34,598 nt of DNA from NCBI GenBank assembly GCA_014802265.1, contig JAAVCP010000094.1, forward strand, positions 1 through 34,598. The letters are read 5' to 3'. Shown here one piece after another: positions 26,174-33,847 of the stretch. A program made the translations under genes and the position numbers. Under the pieces are notes generated by a model. The model was given only the letters and a program-made list of their open reading frames with translations. It was not told where the DNA came from and ran no database searches. Source of the DNA: Bacteroides sp. GTDB lineage: Bacteria > Bacteroidota > Bacteroidia > Bacteroidales > Muribaculaceae. The first letter of the stretch is position 1. Each line of letters begins with the position of its first letter.

Positions 26174-26243
26174 TATTACTTTTACCTAAAGGTGAGACAG
26201 GTTGAAATCAGAAGTATATAAGTTAAGATTATCCACATAAATA

Positions 26244-26276
26244 TTTGTAAAATTGGAATTATTTTTTATAACTTTG
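26244..26276 (+). promoter_or_regulatory. Promoter of the decayed serpin gene
   Basis: TTTG (26244-26247), 21 bp, TAACTTTG (26269-26276): a full Bacteroidetes-type promoter that is still intact although the gene it serves is broken. The leader would be about 105 nt. Confidence 0.65.
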
Positions 26277-26387
26277 CCAACGATATTGATAATCTGGAAA
26301 TAACAAAGATATCAGTGTATTTTCACAGATAGCATTTGACTCTCAACCTATGCTAACAACAATCATTAGCATAATAATACTTGTAGT

Positions 26388-27646
26388 ATGAAAAACAACA
26401 ATTTGGGGGGCAGTGCTTGCATTGCTCTTTATGGGCTCTTGCTCCGGTTCCTCTGTGGTAGAGCCAGAAGTAAGCGTTGCAGAAGAATAGGATGCACCGT
26501 TTGAGTCCTCAAGGTATACTAATTATATTGAGACTCCCATTACACGAGATGCAGTGGATCTCTAAAAGATATCTGTGACAATAATCCGGACAATGTGATC
26601 TGTTTCCAATCAGTGTCATCACCACAATGACAGTGCTGTTGAATGGTGGTGACCAGGAACTGGTCAAGAGTTTATCGACCTGTTAAATGGTGGATATTCA
26701 GGTAGCTTCCAGGGTGAAAAAATTAACAATGGAGAAACTTAATGAATACTGCCGAATATTGATAAGCCAACTTCCAGTTGTAGACAATCAATACTCCTTC
26801 TTCTCAAAGAATTCAATATGGCATGAGCCTTCAATCATCCTGCAGGCTGCATTTGCAAATGTTATGATACAGACATTCGATGCTGGTGAGATAAAAATAA
26901 ATCCCTCCGGAATAGAGTCAATGGAACTGATCAATAAATAGGTCAGTGACGTGACTCAAGGAAACATGGCTTCTTTCCTTACAAGGCCATTGGAAGACAT
27001 ACACCTTGCCGCTATCAATGCCCTCTGCTTCAAATGGACATGGTCAGACAAGGTTGATAAAGACTTGACTCAAGAGCGAGAATTCCATAGTCAATCGGGT
27101 GTAAAATACAGACCGCTTTTATGGAGCCAGAGCAAAAGGTAGATGGTAGTGTAGGGCGTGATCTGACTGCCGCAGAAGTGACATACGGCAATGGTAACTT
27201 TAAGTTTATAATCGTTATGCCATCAGAAAATTCTGACTTTGATGCGATATTTGAAAACTTACGAGATAGAAGACTGAGTGGGCTTCCCAGTGTTATACAC
27301 ATATGTTTAAGGTGTCAATCCCTAAGTTTAAGTCAACCGTCAACAATAATCTGATGGAATCTCTGCAAAATGTAGGAATTAAGAAAGCTTTTGAGAATAA
27401 TTTCACTAATATGGTGGCTACCCAGTCTCCCTTATATATATCTAACATGCTTTATTCATGGAGCAAATTTTGAGGTTGACGAAGATGGGGCACAAGGTTC
27501 TACTGCTACTCTTGGGTATTTGGATTGGAGCAAGCGGTTATGAACCCGAAATGAAGGAAACTATGGTTGTTTGATCGTCCGTTTATATATTTAGTAAATG
27601 AGACATCAACAAATGCAATCTTATTTAATGTGTGCGTAATCTTTAG
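26388..27646 (+). pseudogene. Second serpin, decayed by several stops and frameshifts
   Basis: From ATG 26388, dropping one A gives a lipoprotein signal (TIWGAVLALLFMGSCSGSS). Stops and shifts follow at once. Serpin pieces recur in order in changing frames: CFPISVITTMTVLLNGG near 26600, EYCRILISQLPVVDN (26744-26790), NKxVSDVTQGNMASFL around a TAG at 26939-26941, HLAAINALCFKWTW (near 27003-27045), a hinge DEDGAQGSTAT near 27480-27512, and RPFIYLVNETSTNAILFN near 27577-27630. The final Arg-Asn-Leu-stop at 27635-27646 matches the ending of the intact serpin. It has the full span of a serpin (about 1.26 kb), so it is a paralogue from an older duplication and not a fragment. No product is expected. 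Confidence 0.85.
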
Positions 27647-27652
27647 CATATG

Positions 27653-27700
27653 CGTTATATCGGCCAGATTATTGGGAGCCAATATCTACCCGATATAACG
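27653..27700. terminator. Hairpin between the serpin pseudogene and the convergent gene
   Basis: CGTTATATCGG (27653-27663) pairs with CCGATATAACG (27690-27700) around a 26-nt loop. It sits between two convergent units, 17 bp from the stop of the minus-strand gene, and can act in both directions. Confidence 0.65.
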
Positions 27701-27717
27701 TAATTATAATTTTACTG

Positions 27718-28284
27718 TTAATCGAATATTACCCTGGGATTCATGCGTTTCGGGGAATTCCAATCTATCCCATATTTGCTGAGTACGTCATGCTTTGTCG
27801 ACCAGTGGGCAAAACAGAACCCCATTCTCCGGGGTACACCTCTCAGACGTTTGTGACACTCCTTCTCAATGTCATAGATCACTTCCTCCCATTGCTCAGT
27901 GCGCTCAATAGGGTCAAATTTCAGATGACGGCGATATCGTTTGCAATATTCCGGCATTGGAAAGTCTAAATCAATATAGTCACGCAATTTCTTCAGCTCT
28001 CTGTTGTTGTCCTCATCTTTAGGGTCAAGACTGTGCATATATTCACGCACCCCGATTGCAAACCGAGGGGTGGTTTCCTCATCCATATGATCAAGCATCT
28101 GACTGAGTAGGTGTGCCTTGTCAGCCGGAGTATTAAATTCTCCTTTAACAGTTGGAGGCAATGATTTCATCAGCTCGAAAGCCTCCTTTCCAAGCGGTAT
28201 GTTCTTCCATATGGCTCCTCTCTCCTTATAATTGGCAACCATTTCACGGAAGATGACAAGAAGTCGGTTCAATGTCTTTTCCAT
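27718..28284 (-). CDS. Conserved-looking hypothetical protein
   Basis: A 188-residue soluble protein with no signal peptide or membrane segment. I do not recognise a family. It is strongly helical and charged (17 Glu and many Arg/Lys), with LLVIFREMVANYKERGAIWKN at the N-terminus and a basic Arg/Cys/His-containing C-terminal half (YCKRYRRHLKFD, ECHKRLRGVPRRMGFCFAHW). The last part, GFCFAHWSTKHDVLSKYGIDWNSP, looks compact and may be the functional core. The gene has its own well-formed promoter and a terminator, so it is a single-gene unit and probably expressed. It separates the protease island from the housekeeping operon. No function is proposed. Confidence 0.75.
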   Translation of the reverse strand: MEKTLNRLLVIFREMVANYKERGAIWKNIPLGKEAFELMKSLPPTVKGEFNTPADKAHLLSQMLDHMDEETTPRFAIGVREYMHSLDPKDEDNNRELKKLRDYIDLDFPMPEYCKRYRRHLKFDPIERTEQWEEVIYDIEKECHKRLRGVPRRMGFCFAHWSTKHDVLSKYGIDWNSPKRMNPRVIFD

Positions 28285-28363
28285 AAATTTCTGTTTTTAT
28301 TCTTTGTTGAGTGAAAGTCACGTATAATGTAAGCAGGTAGTCTTACTCTCGCCAAAACTCGCT

Positions 28364-28395
28364 CAAAGTTAGTGAATTTCTTTAAATAAGACAAA
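28364..28395 (-). promoter_or_regulatory. Promoter of the 188-residue hypothetical gene
   Basis: On the minus strand TTTG (28395-28392), 20 bp, TAACTTTG (28371-28364): one of the best matches in the window. Its leader would be about 75 nt. Confidence 0.75.
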
Positions 28396-28471
28396 AATCA
28401 GTAAGTAAAAGAGTGAGTTTGTAAAAAATAAATCATGCCTTTACTTCGTTATGTACTAATAGGCAATGTTA

Positions 28472-28579
28472 GAATTAGTAATTAATTAATGATGAGGATC
28501 ACTTTTTTCAGGTTTATTTATTAAATCATTAGTTTCTCTGCAAGTTGCTATAATTACTAATTCCTGATTACTAATTCCT
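28472..28579. repeat. Direct and inverted repeats upstream of dapB
   Basis: ATTACTAATTCCT occurs twice in tandem with a 14-bp period (28553-28565 and 28567-28579), ending 13 bp before the dapB start. An inverted copy, GAATTAGTAATTA, lies at 28472-28484. The upstream arm can pair with either tandem copy, so two alternative stems are possible in RNA or DNA. The 308-bp gap between 28284 and 28593 holds these repeats and the divergent promoter at 28364-28395; no TAnnTTTG box for dapB was found. Confidence 0.5.
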
Positions 28580-28592
28580 AATGTTATAGGTT

Positions 28593-29345
28593 ATGAAGAT
28601 AGCAATAGTTGGTTATGGCCGAATGGGTCATCTCATAGAAGAAATCGCCAAAGAACGCGGTCATAAGATCGTGTGCATAATCGATGCTGACAACACCGAC
28701 GATTTTGATTCCCACGCATTCAAGAGCGCAGACGTGGCAATAGAGTTTACCACCCCCGGCACTGCGGTAGACAATATACTTGCCGCATTCGCAGCAAAAG
28801 TCCCCGTAGTGGTTGGCACAACAGGCTGGACCAATTCCCTCCCTGACATACAGGATATGTGTGAGAAGGGAAGCGGCACACTGATGTGGGCGTCCAACTT
28901 CTCAATCGGGGTAAATCTTTTTATGGCTTTCAACAGATATGTGGCAAAAGTGATGAATGATTTCCCCGAATACGCTCCCTCAATGACTGAGATTCATCAT
29001 ATACATAAGCTTGATCACCCGTCGGGCACTGCCATAACCCTTGCTGAGGAGATTGTGGAAGAAGTGACCCGAATAGACCAATGGGAGGAGCCTCAGCCGG
29101 GGAAAGAGACGCCGAACCACATACTTCCGGTTGACCATGTGCGTGAAGGGGAAATACCCGGAACTCACATTATTAAATGGGATTCTGAGGCAGACACCAT
29201 AACCCTTACCCATGAGGCAAAAAGCCGTCGCGGATTCGCTGTAGGCGCAGTAATGGCAGCTGAATGGCTTAAAGGAAAGAAAGGGTTCTTCACAATCGGC
29301 GATATGCTTTCTGACGTGACCCACACTCAAGGACTTTTCGTATAA
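28593..29345 (+). CDS. dapB: 4-hydroxy-tetrahydrodipicolinate reductase
   Basis: A 250-residue cytosolic enzyme of the diaminopimelate and lysine pathway, reducing 4-hydroxy-tetrahydrodipicolinate with NAD(P)H. The Rossmann dinucleotide motif is VGYGRMG (6-12). The catalytic region is EIHHIHKLDHPSGTA (133-147), with His135 or His136 as proton donor region, Lys139, and the substrate-binding PSGTA. VGTTGWT (74-80) and the ending DMLSDVTHTQGLF are also typical. Length is normal. It leads a run of four genes on the plus strand with lepB 11 bp behind, an arrangement I know from other Bacteroidales. Confidence 0.96.
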   Translation: MKIAIVGYGRMGHLIEEIAKERGHKIVCIIDADNTDDFDSHAFKSADVAIEFTTPGTAVDNILAAFAAKVPVVVGTTGWTNSLPDIQDMCEKGSGTLMWASNFSIGVNLFMAFNRYVAKVMNDFPEYAPSMTEIHHIHKLDHPSGTAITLAEEIVEEVTRIDQWEEPQPGKETPNHILPVDHVREGEIPGTHIIKWDSEADTITLTHEAKSRRGFAVGAVMAAEWLKGKKGFFTIGDMLSDVTHTQGLFV

Positions 29346-29356
29346 AACAAAATACA

Positions 29357-30856
29357 ATGACCGATCAAAACAACAATACACAGCCCGGCAACAACCCTTT
29401 TAACCCTGCCAATCCTAAGGCAGATCCCACAAAAAAAGGGATGAAGACTCTCAAAGAGAGAATTAGGGAAACTAAAGCCACACGATGGATACGCTTCGGC
29501 ATAGTCAGCGTGCTATTCTTCTTATGGGTGATATGGATGGGCAATCCTTGGCTCGCGCTAATCTGGCTGCTCCTCATTGACATCTATATCACAGGCTATA
29601 TACCCTGGACATGGTGGAAAGGGACAAAGGGAGCCACACGCACAGTGATGGGATGGGTAGATGCAATTGTCTACGCCCTTGTCTTGGTCTATATCATTTT
29701 TGCATTTATCGGTCAGAATTATAAGATCCCATCGTCAAGTCTTGAAAAATCGCTGCTTGTAGGCGACTACCTTTGGGTAAACAAGACAATCTACGGACCA
29801 CGTGTGCCACAGACTCCTCTCCATTTCCCCCTTGCACAGCACACTCTCCCCATTATCAACACGAAGAGTTATATAGACAACCCGCAACTTGAATATCACC
29901 GTCTTCCGGGGCTGCGAAAAATTGAGCGCGGTGACATCGTGGTCTTCAATTATCCGCAAGGTGATACCGTCACTCTGAAAATACAAAACCCTGATTATTA
30001 TCAGATCTCTTACGACCTTCGCCGCAATGGAATTGAGAATCCGCGTGAGTATATAGAGTCTAACCCACAGGTGTTTGGTGAGATTGTGTGGCGTCCGGTT
30101 GACCGCCGCGAAAACTATGTGAAACGTGCAATCGGTTTGCCGGGTGAGCGATTGGCAATCCGCAACGACTCCATATTTATCAACGGCGAAGCGATAGCCG
30201 AACCGGAACATGTGCAATATAATTACATAATTCCGGTAAGCGGCATAATACCCGAAGAGAAATGGAAGGAGATAGGAGTGCGTGCCGACGACCATGGCGA
30301 GATGCCTGTTGACGGCAACGGTGTAGGTTTCCGATTCTATGATGTGCCGCTCACCAAAGAGATGAAGAAAGTGGTGGAGAGCTGGCCCGAGGTGATTGGT
30401 CCGCTTCGGAAAGAAAGCGAGAGCTATTTCTACGATCTTTCCGGAATGTTCCCTCTGTATGCTCCTTATGGCTGGACACGTCCCAACATGGGTGAGTTCT
30501 GGATTCCTGAGCGTGGCGTAACCCTTCACCTCACTCTTGACAACCTCCCGATCTACGAAAGGGCTATCCGCATCTATGAGGGTAATAACCTTCAGGTGAA
30601 AGATGGCAAAATCTATATTAACGGTGAGCAGTCTGACTACTATACCTTCAAAATGGACTATTATTGGATGATGGGTGACAATCGTGATCGTTCTGCCGAC
30701 TCCCGCTACTGGGGCTTTGTGCCGGAAGATCATATCGTAGGCTCTCCAATGTTCATAATAGTTTCGTTTGATGAGGAGAGAAGTCTCTTTGATGGTAAAG
30801 TGCGCTTCAATCGTATCCTTCGTGATGCTAATCCCAACAAAGGGGGACTGAGTTAA
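29357..30856 (+). CDS. lepB: Signal peptidase I, long Bacteroidetes form
   Basis: A 499-residue inner-membrane protease that removes signal peptides from exported proteins. A Lys/Asn-rich cytoplasmic N-terminus (1-40) is followed by membrane helices at about 46-80 (two close spans) and 99-120. The catalytic Ser is Ser128 in IPSSSLEKSL and the general base Lys256 in YVKRAIGLPGE. Conserved boxes D and E are GDIVVFNYP (192-200) and YYWMMGDNRDRSADSRYWGFVP near 432-453. It is about 200 residues longer than the Gram-positive enzymes, mainly through insertions in the beta domain (for example about 205-245 and 285-400), as usual in this phylum. The Leu after the catalytic Ser replaces the common Met. 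The gene follows dapB closely and precedes the WbqC-like gene. Confidence 0.95.
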   Translation: MTDQNNNTQPGNNPFNPANPKADPTKKGMKTLKERIRETKATRWIRFGIVSVLFFLWVIWMGNPWLALIWLLLIDIYITGYIPWTWWKGTKGATRTVMGWVDAIVYALVLVYIIFAFIGQNYKIPSSSLEKSLLVGDYLWVNKTIYGPRVPQTPLHFPLAQHTLPIINTKSYIDNPQLEYHRLPGLRKIERGDIVVFNYPQGDTVTLKIQNPDYYQISYDLRRNGIENPREYIESNPQVFGEIVWRPVDRRENYVKRAIGLPGERLAIRNDSIFINGEAIAEPEHVQYNYIIPVSGIIPEEKWKEIGVRADDHGEMPVDGNGVGFRFYDVPLTKEMKKVVESWPEVIGPLRKESESYFYDLSGMFPLYAPYGWTRPNMGEFWIPERGVTLHLTLDNLPIYERAIRIYEGNNLQVKDGKIYINGEQSDYYTFKMDYYWMMGDNRDRSADSRYWGFVPEDHIVGSPMFIIVSFDEERSLFDGKVRFNRILRDANPNKGGLS

Positions 30857-30885
30857 TAAAGATTAATATAGGTGTCTAATCTTTA
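30857..30885 (+). terminator. Hairpin between lepB and the WbqC-like gene
   Basis: TAAAGATTA (30857-30865) pairs with TAATCTTTA (30877-30885) around an 11-nt loop, directly after the lepB stop. The stem is AT-only apart from two GC pairs and has no T tract, so it is more likely an RNA stability or attenuation element within the operon than a full terminator. Confidence 0.4.
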
Positions 30886-30903
30886 ATGGCTTATCATTAA
30901 TCA

Positions 30904-31515
30904 TTGATTAGAGTAATGATCCCTTACGCAGCTTCTGTCGGGTGGTATGCCTCGTGGCTTCACGCCTTGACTCTCGGCATGAGCCGTGAGGAGGCGGAGG
31001 TATTTGCCAACCATACCCACCATATAAATGGGAAAGGATTCACCCGGTGTCTCATCAATGGGGCATCAGGTGAAATCCTTCTTAGTCTTCCGGTGGAAGG
31101 GGGCAGCGCGAAATTGAAAAAGGCGACCGCCCTAATGAAGCTTAATCTGTCAGAACATGGTAACTGGCGGCATGTGCATCAGGGTGCCTTAAATGCCGCA
31201 TACGGACGCTCGCCGTATTTTCAGCATCTTATGCCGGTGCTTACCGAGGTCTATGCCTACGGGGAAGAATCACTTTCCCGTTTCAATTCAAGACTACATG
31301 AAGCGATAGTCACTTTTCTTTTTGGTGATGACACGGACTCGGTTCCCCTCTCTCAATACTCAGTTTCCGACTCTCCGGTAGCCATACCCCGTGGCAAAGA
31401 ATTGGGAGCCATGATTTCATCAGAAATATCCATCCTTGATCCACTCATGCGCTTCGGCAGAGAAACGCTGCTCATTCTTTTGAATGAAACTCCTAACCCC
31501 TCAACTTTCAACTGA
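30904..31515 (+). CDS. WbqC family protein
   Basis: A 203-residue protein of the WbqC-like family. The N-terminal strand-turn (VMIPYAASVGWYASWLHAL) replaces the usual PAYFPPVSYFA pattern. SLPVEGG (65-71) and the strongest signature, NWRHVHQGALNAAYGRSPYF (88-107), match the H.WR..H...I..AYG.APYF core of the family. WbqC proteins occur in O-antigen clusters and, in Bacteroidetes, as a single copy beside lepB; the biochemical role is not established. The start is uncertain: TTG 30904 keeps the first beta strand whole, while ATG 30916 would remove four residues. The stop overlaps almost directly with the next gene (one base between). Confidence 0.78.
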   Translation: MIRVMIPYAASVGWYASWLHALTLGMSREEAEVFANHTHHINGKGFTRCLINGASGEILLSLPVEGGSAKLKKATALMKLNLSEHGNWRHVHQGALNAAYGRSPYFQHLMPVLTEVYAYGEESLSRFNSRLHEAIVTFLFGDDTDSVPLSQYSVSDSPVAIPRGKELGAMISSEISILDPLMRFGRETLLILLNETPNPSTFN

Positions 31516-31516
31516 T

Positions 31517-32164
31517 ATGAAAAAAAGACATACACAGGTGATGCTCACTCTCTTCCTGATTATTTCGGGAGTGTTGCTGTCGTATGCCGACGAAAACAAG
31601 CAACCTCCCCTTACTCTCAATCCGGAAATTAAGGTCACTGCTTACAAAGGATTCTATCGTTTCGTTGACGAATATGGCGACTCGGTTATCATGACTATCA
31701 TACGCGATGTCTACGTCTATCCTCCGATGAAATTCAAAAATAAGAAACAGGAGGAATTCTATTGGCGCACAGTACGCGATGTGCGTAAGACACTTCCATA
31801 TGCCAAACTCGCTTTCTCAACTCTCTGCGAGACCTACGAGTATATCCAGACCATTCCTGACAAGAAAAAACGTGAGAAACATTTGAAGCAGCTTGAGAAG
31901 GATATTTTCGAGCAGTATAAGCCGGTGGTGAAAACCATGACCAAGGGACAGGGAAAGATCTTACTTAAACTTATCAACCGTGAGACCGACCAAAGTTCTT
32001 ACAGCATTGTGAAAGCTTTTCTTGGCTCTTTTCGTGCCGGGTTTTGGCAAACTTTCGGGCGTTTCTTCGGAATGAACATGAAGGCAGGATTCCATCCCGA
32101 GAAAAACGAGGAAGATGCCATCATTGAGCGTATCGCCACTCTTATAGAGCAAGGTGCCCTCTGA
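31517..32164 (+). CDS. DUF4294 family exported protein
   Basis: A 215-residue protein with a signal peptide (1-25, LFLIISGVLLSYA). ATG 31517 was chosen because it gives this signal and follows the previous stop by one base; an in-frame ATG 33 bp upstream lies inside the preceding gene. Typical DUF4294 features are VYVYPPMKFKNKKQEEFYWRTVRDVRKTLPYAKLAF in pieces, YEYIQTIPDKKKREKHLKQLEKD, and FRAGFWQTFGRFFGMNMKAGFHPEKNEEDAIIERI in pieces. The family is conserved in Bacteroidetes and its function is unknown; the lysine-rich helical core and periplasmic location are all that can be seen. It is the last gene of the dapB run; no strong terminator follows. Confidence 0.88.
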   Translation: MKKRHTQVMLTLFLIISGVLLSYADENKQPPLTLNPEIKVTAYKGFYRFVDEYGDSVIMTIIRDVYVYPPMKFKNKKQEEFYWRTVRDVRKTLPYAKLAFSTLCETYEYIQTIPDKKKREKHLKQLEKDIFEQYKPVVKTMTKGQGKILLKLINRETDQSSYSIVKAFLGSFRAGFWQTFGRFFGMNMKAGFHPEKNEEDAIIERIATLIEQGAL

Positions 32165-32181
32165 CCTTATCTGGATAATAA

Positions 32182-32280
32182 TCACACCAGTTTGAACTTC
32201 GACAAAGGAATGAGATGACTATAGTCTGTCCATACCACAAATTCGAATCCGTTGTTAAGCCGCCGTCCACGATAACGGTG
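32182..32280 (-). pseudogene. C-terminal remnant of an unknown gene
   Basis: In the 237-bp gap after the DUF4294 gene the minus strand reads 32 codons without a stop, HRYRGRRLNNGFEFVVW then TDYSHLIPLSKFKLV, ending in TGA (32184-32182). It is interrupted upstream by TGA at 32283-32281, and further stops follow. The composition is protein-like (aromatic strands, basic start), so it is probably the decayed tail of a gene whose front has been lost. I cannot name the family. Confidence 0.35.
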
Positions 32281-32346
32281 TCAGTCGGCTGAATGCTTCA
32301 TAAGTATCCGCAGATTCTACCTTACGTAATTAAAACGATACGGAAA

Positions 32347-32378
32347 TTTGTATTTTAGGGAAAAAGCATATATCTTTG
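32347..32378 (+). promoter_or_regulatory. Promoter of the Rpn-family gene
   Basis: TTTG (32347-32350), 20 bp, TATCTTTG (32371-32378): a full Bacteroidetes -33/-7 pair, 23 bp before the ATG at 32402. Confidence 0.75.
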
Positions 32379-32401
32379 CATACACAAAAGATACCTCTCA
32401 C

Positions 32402-33325
32402 ATGGCTGATATTAAGACCCCTTATCTGAACCTACAGACCGACTTTGGATTCAAGTTCGTATTCGGAAGCCTTCACAACAAGCGAGCGCTTGTTAGGTTC
32501 CTTAACGCTCTATTCCAGGGCAAACTGACCGTGACCGATGTCACTTACCATGACAAGGAGATTTTACCACCGGAGAAAGGGGGTAAGCGGATAGTATATG
32601 ACGTATATTGCACCTCTTCCGTCAAGCGTTCAGACTCTCCCTTCCTTACCGCCTATCAGGCGAAGGATGACAAAGGTGGACTCCAGACCGACCATCACTT
32701 TATACTTGAGATGCAGAACATCTACACGCCGCCGTTTGAGGAGAGGATCACGTTCTATGCCTCCAGGATGGTGTCAGCTCAGGGTAAGGCTGGGTGGGAC
32801 TACACGCTTGAGCCGGTGTTTGCGGTTGCGGTGACGGACTTCAACTTCAGTCACATGTCGAATAAGCTTGTGCGAGATGTCATGCTTGTGGACAGAGATA
32901 CCATGGAGCCCCTGACCGACAAGGTTCACATACTGCTTTGCTCACTTAGGGAACTACCCGGGAGCTGGGAGGAATGCCGAACCGATATCGAGCAGGCGTT
33001 GTTCTTAATAAAAAACATAGATAAAATGGATAACAGGTCATTGGCATACCGTGAGGGTAATTTCGCGGAGATTTTTGAGGCGGCACGCAGCAGCCACCTC
33101 AGGGAAGATGAGACGATAGCCTACAGCCAGTCTCTGGAGAAGCTGCGTGACACTCAGAAGGGCATACTGTTTGCGGCAGACCGTGCACGGGAGGAAGGAC
33201 GCGCCGAAGGCAGGGAGAAGGCTTTGTGTGAAGCAGCATTAAAAATGCTAAAGGCAGGTCTTGAACCAAATTTCATTCAGGAAATGACCGGACTATCAGC
33301 CGAAGAAATCCAAAATCTGTCTTAG
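32402..33325 (+). CDS. Rpn family recombination-promoting nuclease / putative transposase (PD-(D/E)XK)
   Basis: A 307-residue protein of the PD-(D/E)XK family often labelled putative transposase (PF12784). ATG 32402 sits 23 bp after a good promoter; an in-frame TTG 54 bp upstream overlaps the promoter and is rejected. TDFGFKFVFGSLHNKRALVRFLNAL (13-37) is the family opening. Catalytic residues appear as Asp67 in IVYDVYC and Glu103-x-Gln105 in FILEMQN. About 30 residues separate the Asp and Glu strands, longer than usual (SSVKRSDSPFLTAYQAKDD). The C-terminal third holds the variable helical tail with an Arg/Glu-rich stretch REEGRAEGREKA, ending EMTGLSAEEIQNLS, typical of the family. Rpn proteins are DNA endonucleases promoting recombination, and some act in phage defence. 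No inverted repeats flank it. Confidence 0.9.
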   Translation: MADIKTPYLNLQTDFGFKFVFGSLHNKRALVRFLNALFQGKLTVTDVTYHDKEILPPEKGGKRIVYDVYCTSSVKRSDSPFLTAYQAKDDKGGLQTDHHFILEMQNIYTPPFEERITFYASRMVSAQGKAGWDYTLEPVFAVAVTDFNFSHMSNKLVRDVMLVDRDTMEPLTDKVHILLCSLRELPGSWEECRTDIEQALFLIKNIDKMDNRSLAYREGNFAEIFEAARSSHLREDETIAYSQSLEKLRDTQKGILFAADRAREEGRAEGREKALCEAALKMLKAGLEPNFIQEMTGLSAEEIQNLS

Positions 33326-33351
33326 TAGACTAAATAAAAATCTAAAGTTAT

Positions 33352-33765
33352 ATGGTAGGATACATTTCATTTGACGAGATGCACGACTATATCAGTCGGC
33401 ATTACAAGAAAGACGTCAGTTTCTCAAAAGTCTCAGAGAAGGAGTTTTGCGTAACGTTTACGCAGAAAATTATCATCAAGGATGTGCGTATCAGTGTGAA
33501 TATTCATATTGATGAGGTAAAAAGCGATTCATTGGCTTTCACATACAGCGGCGGCATGGCTCTCGATATGATTATCTCCGGCACACTGAATTTTCTCACA
33601 AGCAAACTCCCCGAACTGAGCCAGGGTATTACTATCGGTGAAAACCGAAAGATTCACGTAAATCTATCCAAAATCAAGAGAGCTAAGGATATAGTAAAAA
33701 ATCTATCTCTTAAAGATCTTCAAGTAGAAGACAATGCTCTCAAACTCACTGTTGCTCTCAAATAA
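33352..33765 (+). CDS. Small hypothetical protein
   Basis: A 137-residue cytosolic protein that I do not recognise. It starts 27 bp after the Rpn stop and has no promoter of its own, so the two may be co-transcribed. It reads as an alpha/beta protein: an N-terminal helix (FDEMHDYISRHYKK), paired strands (EKEFCVTFTQKIIIKDVRISVNIHIDEVK), a glycine-rich turn (YSGGMALDMIISGTLNFLTSKLP), then a basic helix and strand (VNLSKIKRAKDIVKNLSLKDLQVEDNALKLTVALK in pieces). No catalytic motif or membrane segment is visible. A strong terminator follows. Confidence 0.75.
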   Translation: MVGYISFDEMHDYISRHYKKDVSFSKVSEKEFCVTFTQKIIIKDVRISVNIHIDEVKSDSLAFTYSGGMALDMIISGTLNFLTSKLPELSQGITIGENRKIHVNLSKIKRAKDIVKNLSLKDLQVEDNALKLTVALK

Positions 33766-33770
33766 ATAAA

Positions 33771-33811
33771 TACTGCCCGGTAATATCGATTTCCTAGTAT
33801 ACCGGGCAGTA
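33771..33811. terminator. Strong hairpin terminator
   Basis: TACTGCCCGGTA (33771-33782) pairs perfectly with TACCGGGCAGTA (33800-33811) around a 17-nt loop. It ends the Rpn transcript and also lies 36 bp beyond the end of the minus-strand higA remnant, so it can serve both directions. Confidence 0.85.
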
Positions 33812-33847
33812 CAAATATTAAGAAGGTTTCTTCTTAGAGTTGCCTCA

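Noticed and set aside
26687..26941. Separate small gene of 84 codons
   Set aside because: It is one open piece of the decayed serpin; serpin similarity continues on both sides in other frames.
29735..30733. 332-codon open frame antisense to lepB
   Set aside because: It lies wholly within the signal peptidase gene and shows no domain; a shadow of codon bias.
31484..31516. Upstream ATG for the DUF4294 protein
   Set aside because: It lies inside the preceding gene and would bury the signal peptide behind 11 residues.
32348..32401. TTG start adding 18 residues to the Rpn protein
   Set aside because: This stretch contains the promoter -7 box and the family begins at the later ATG.
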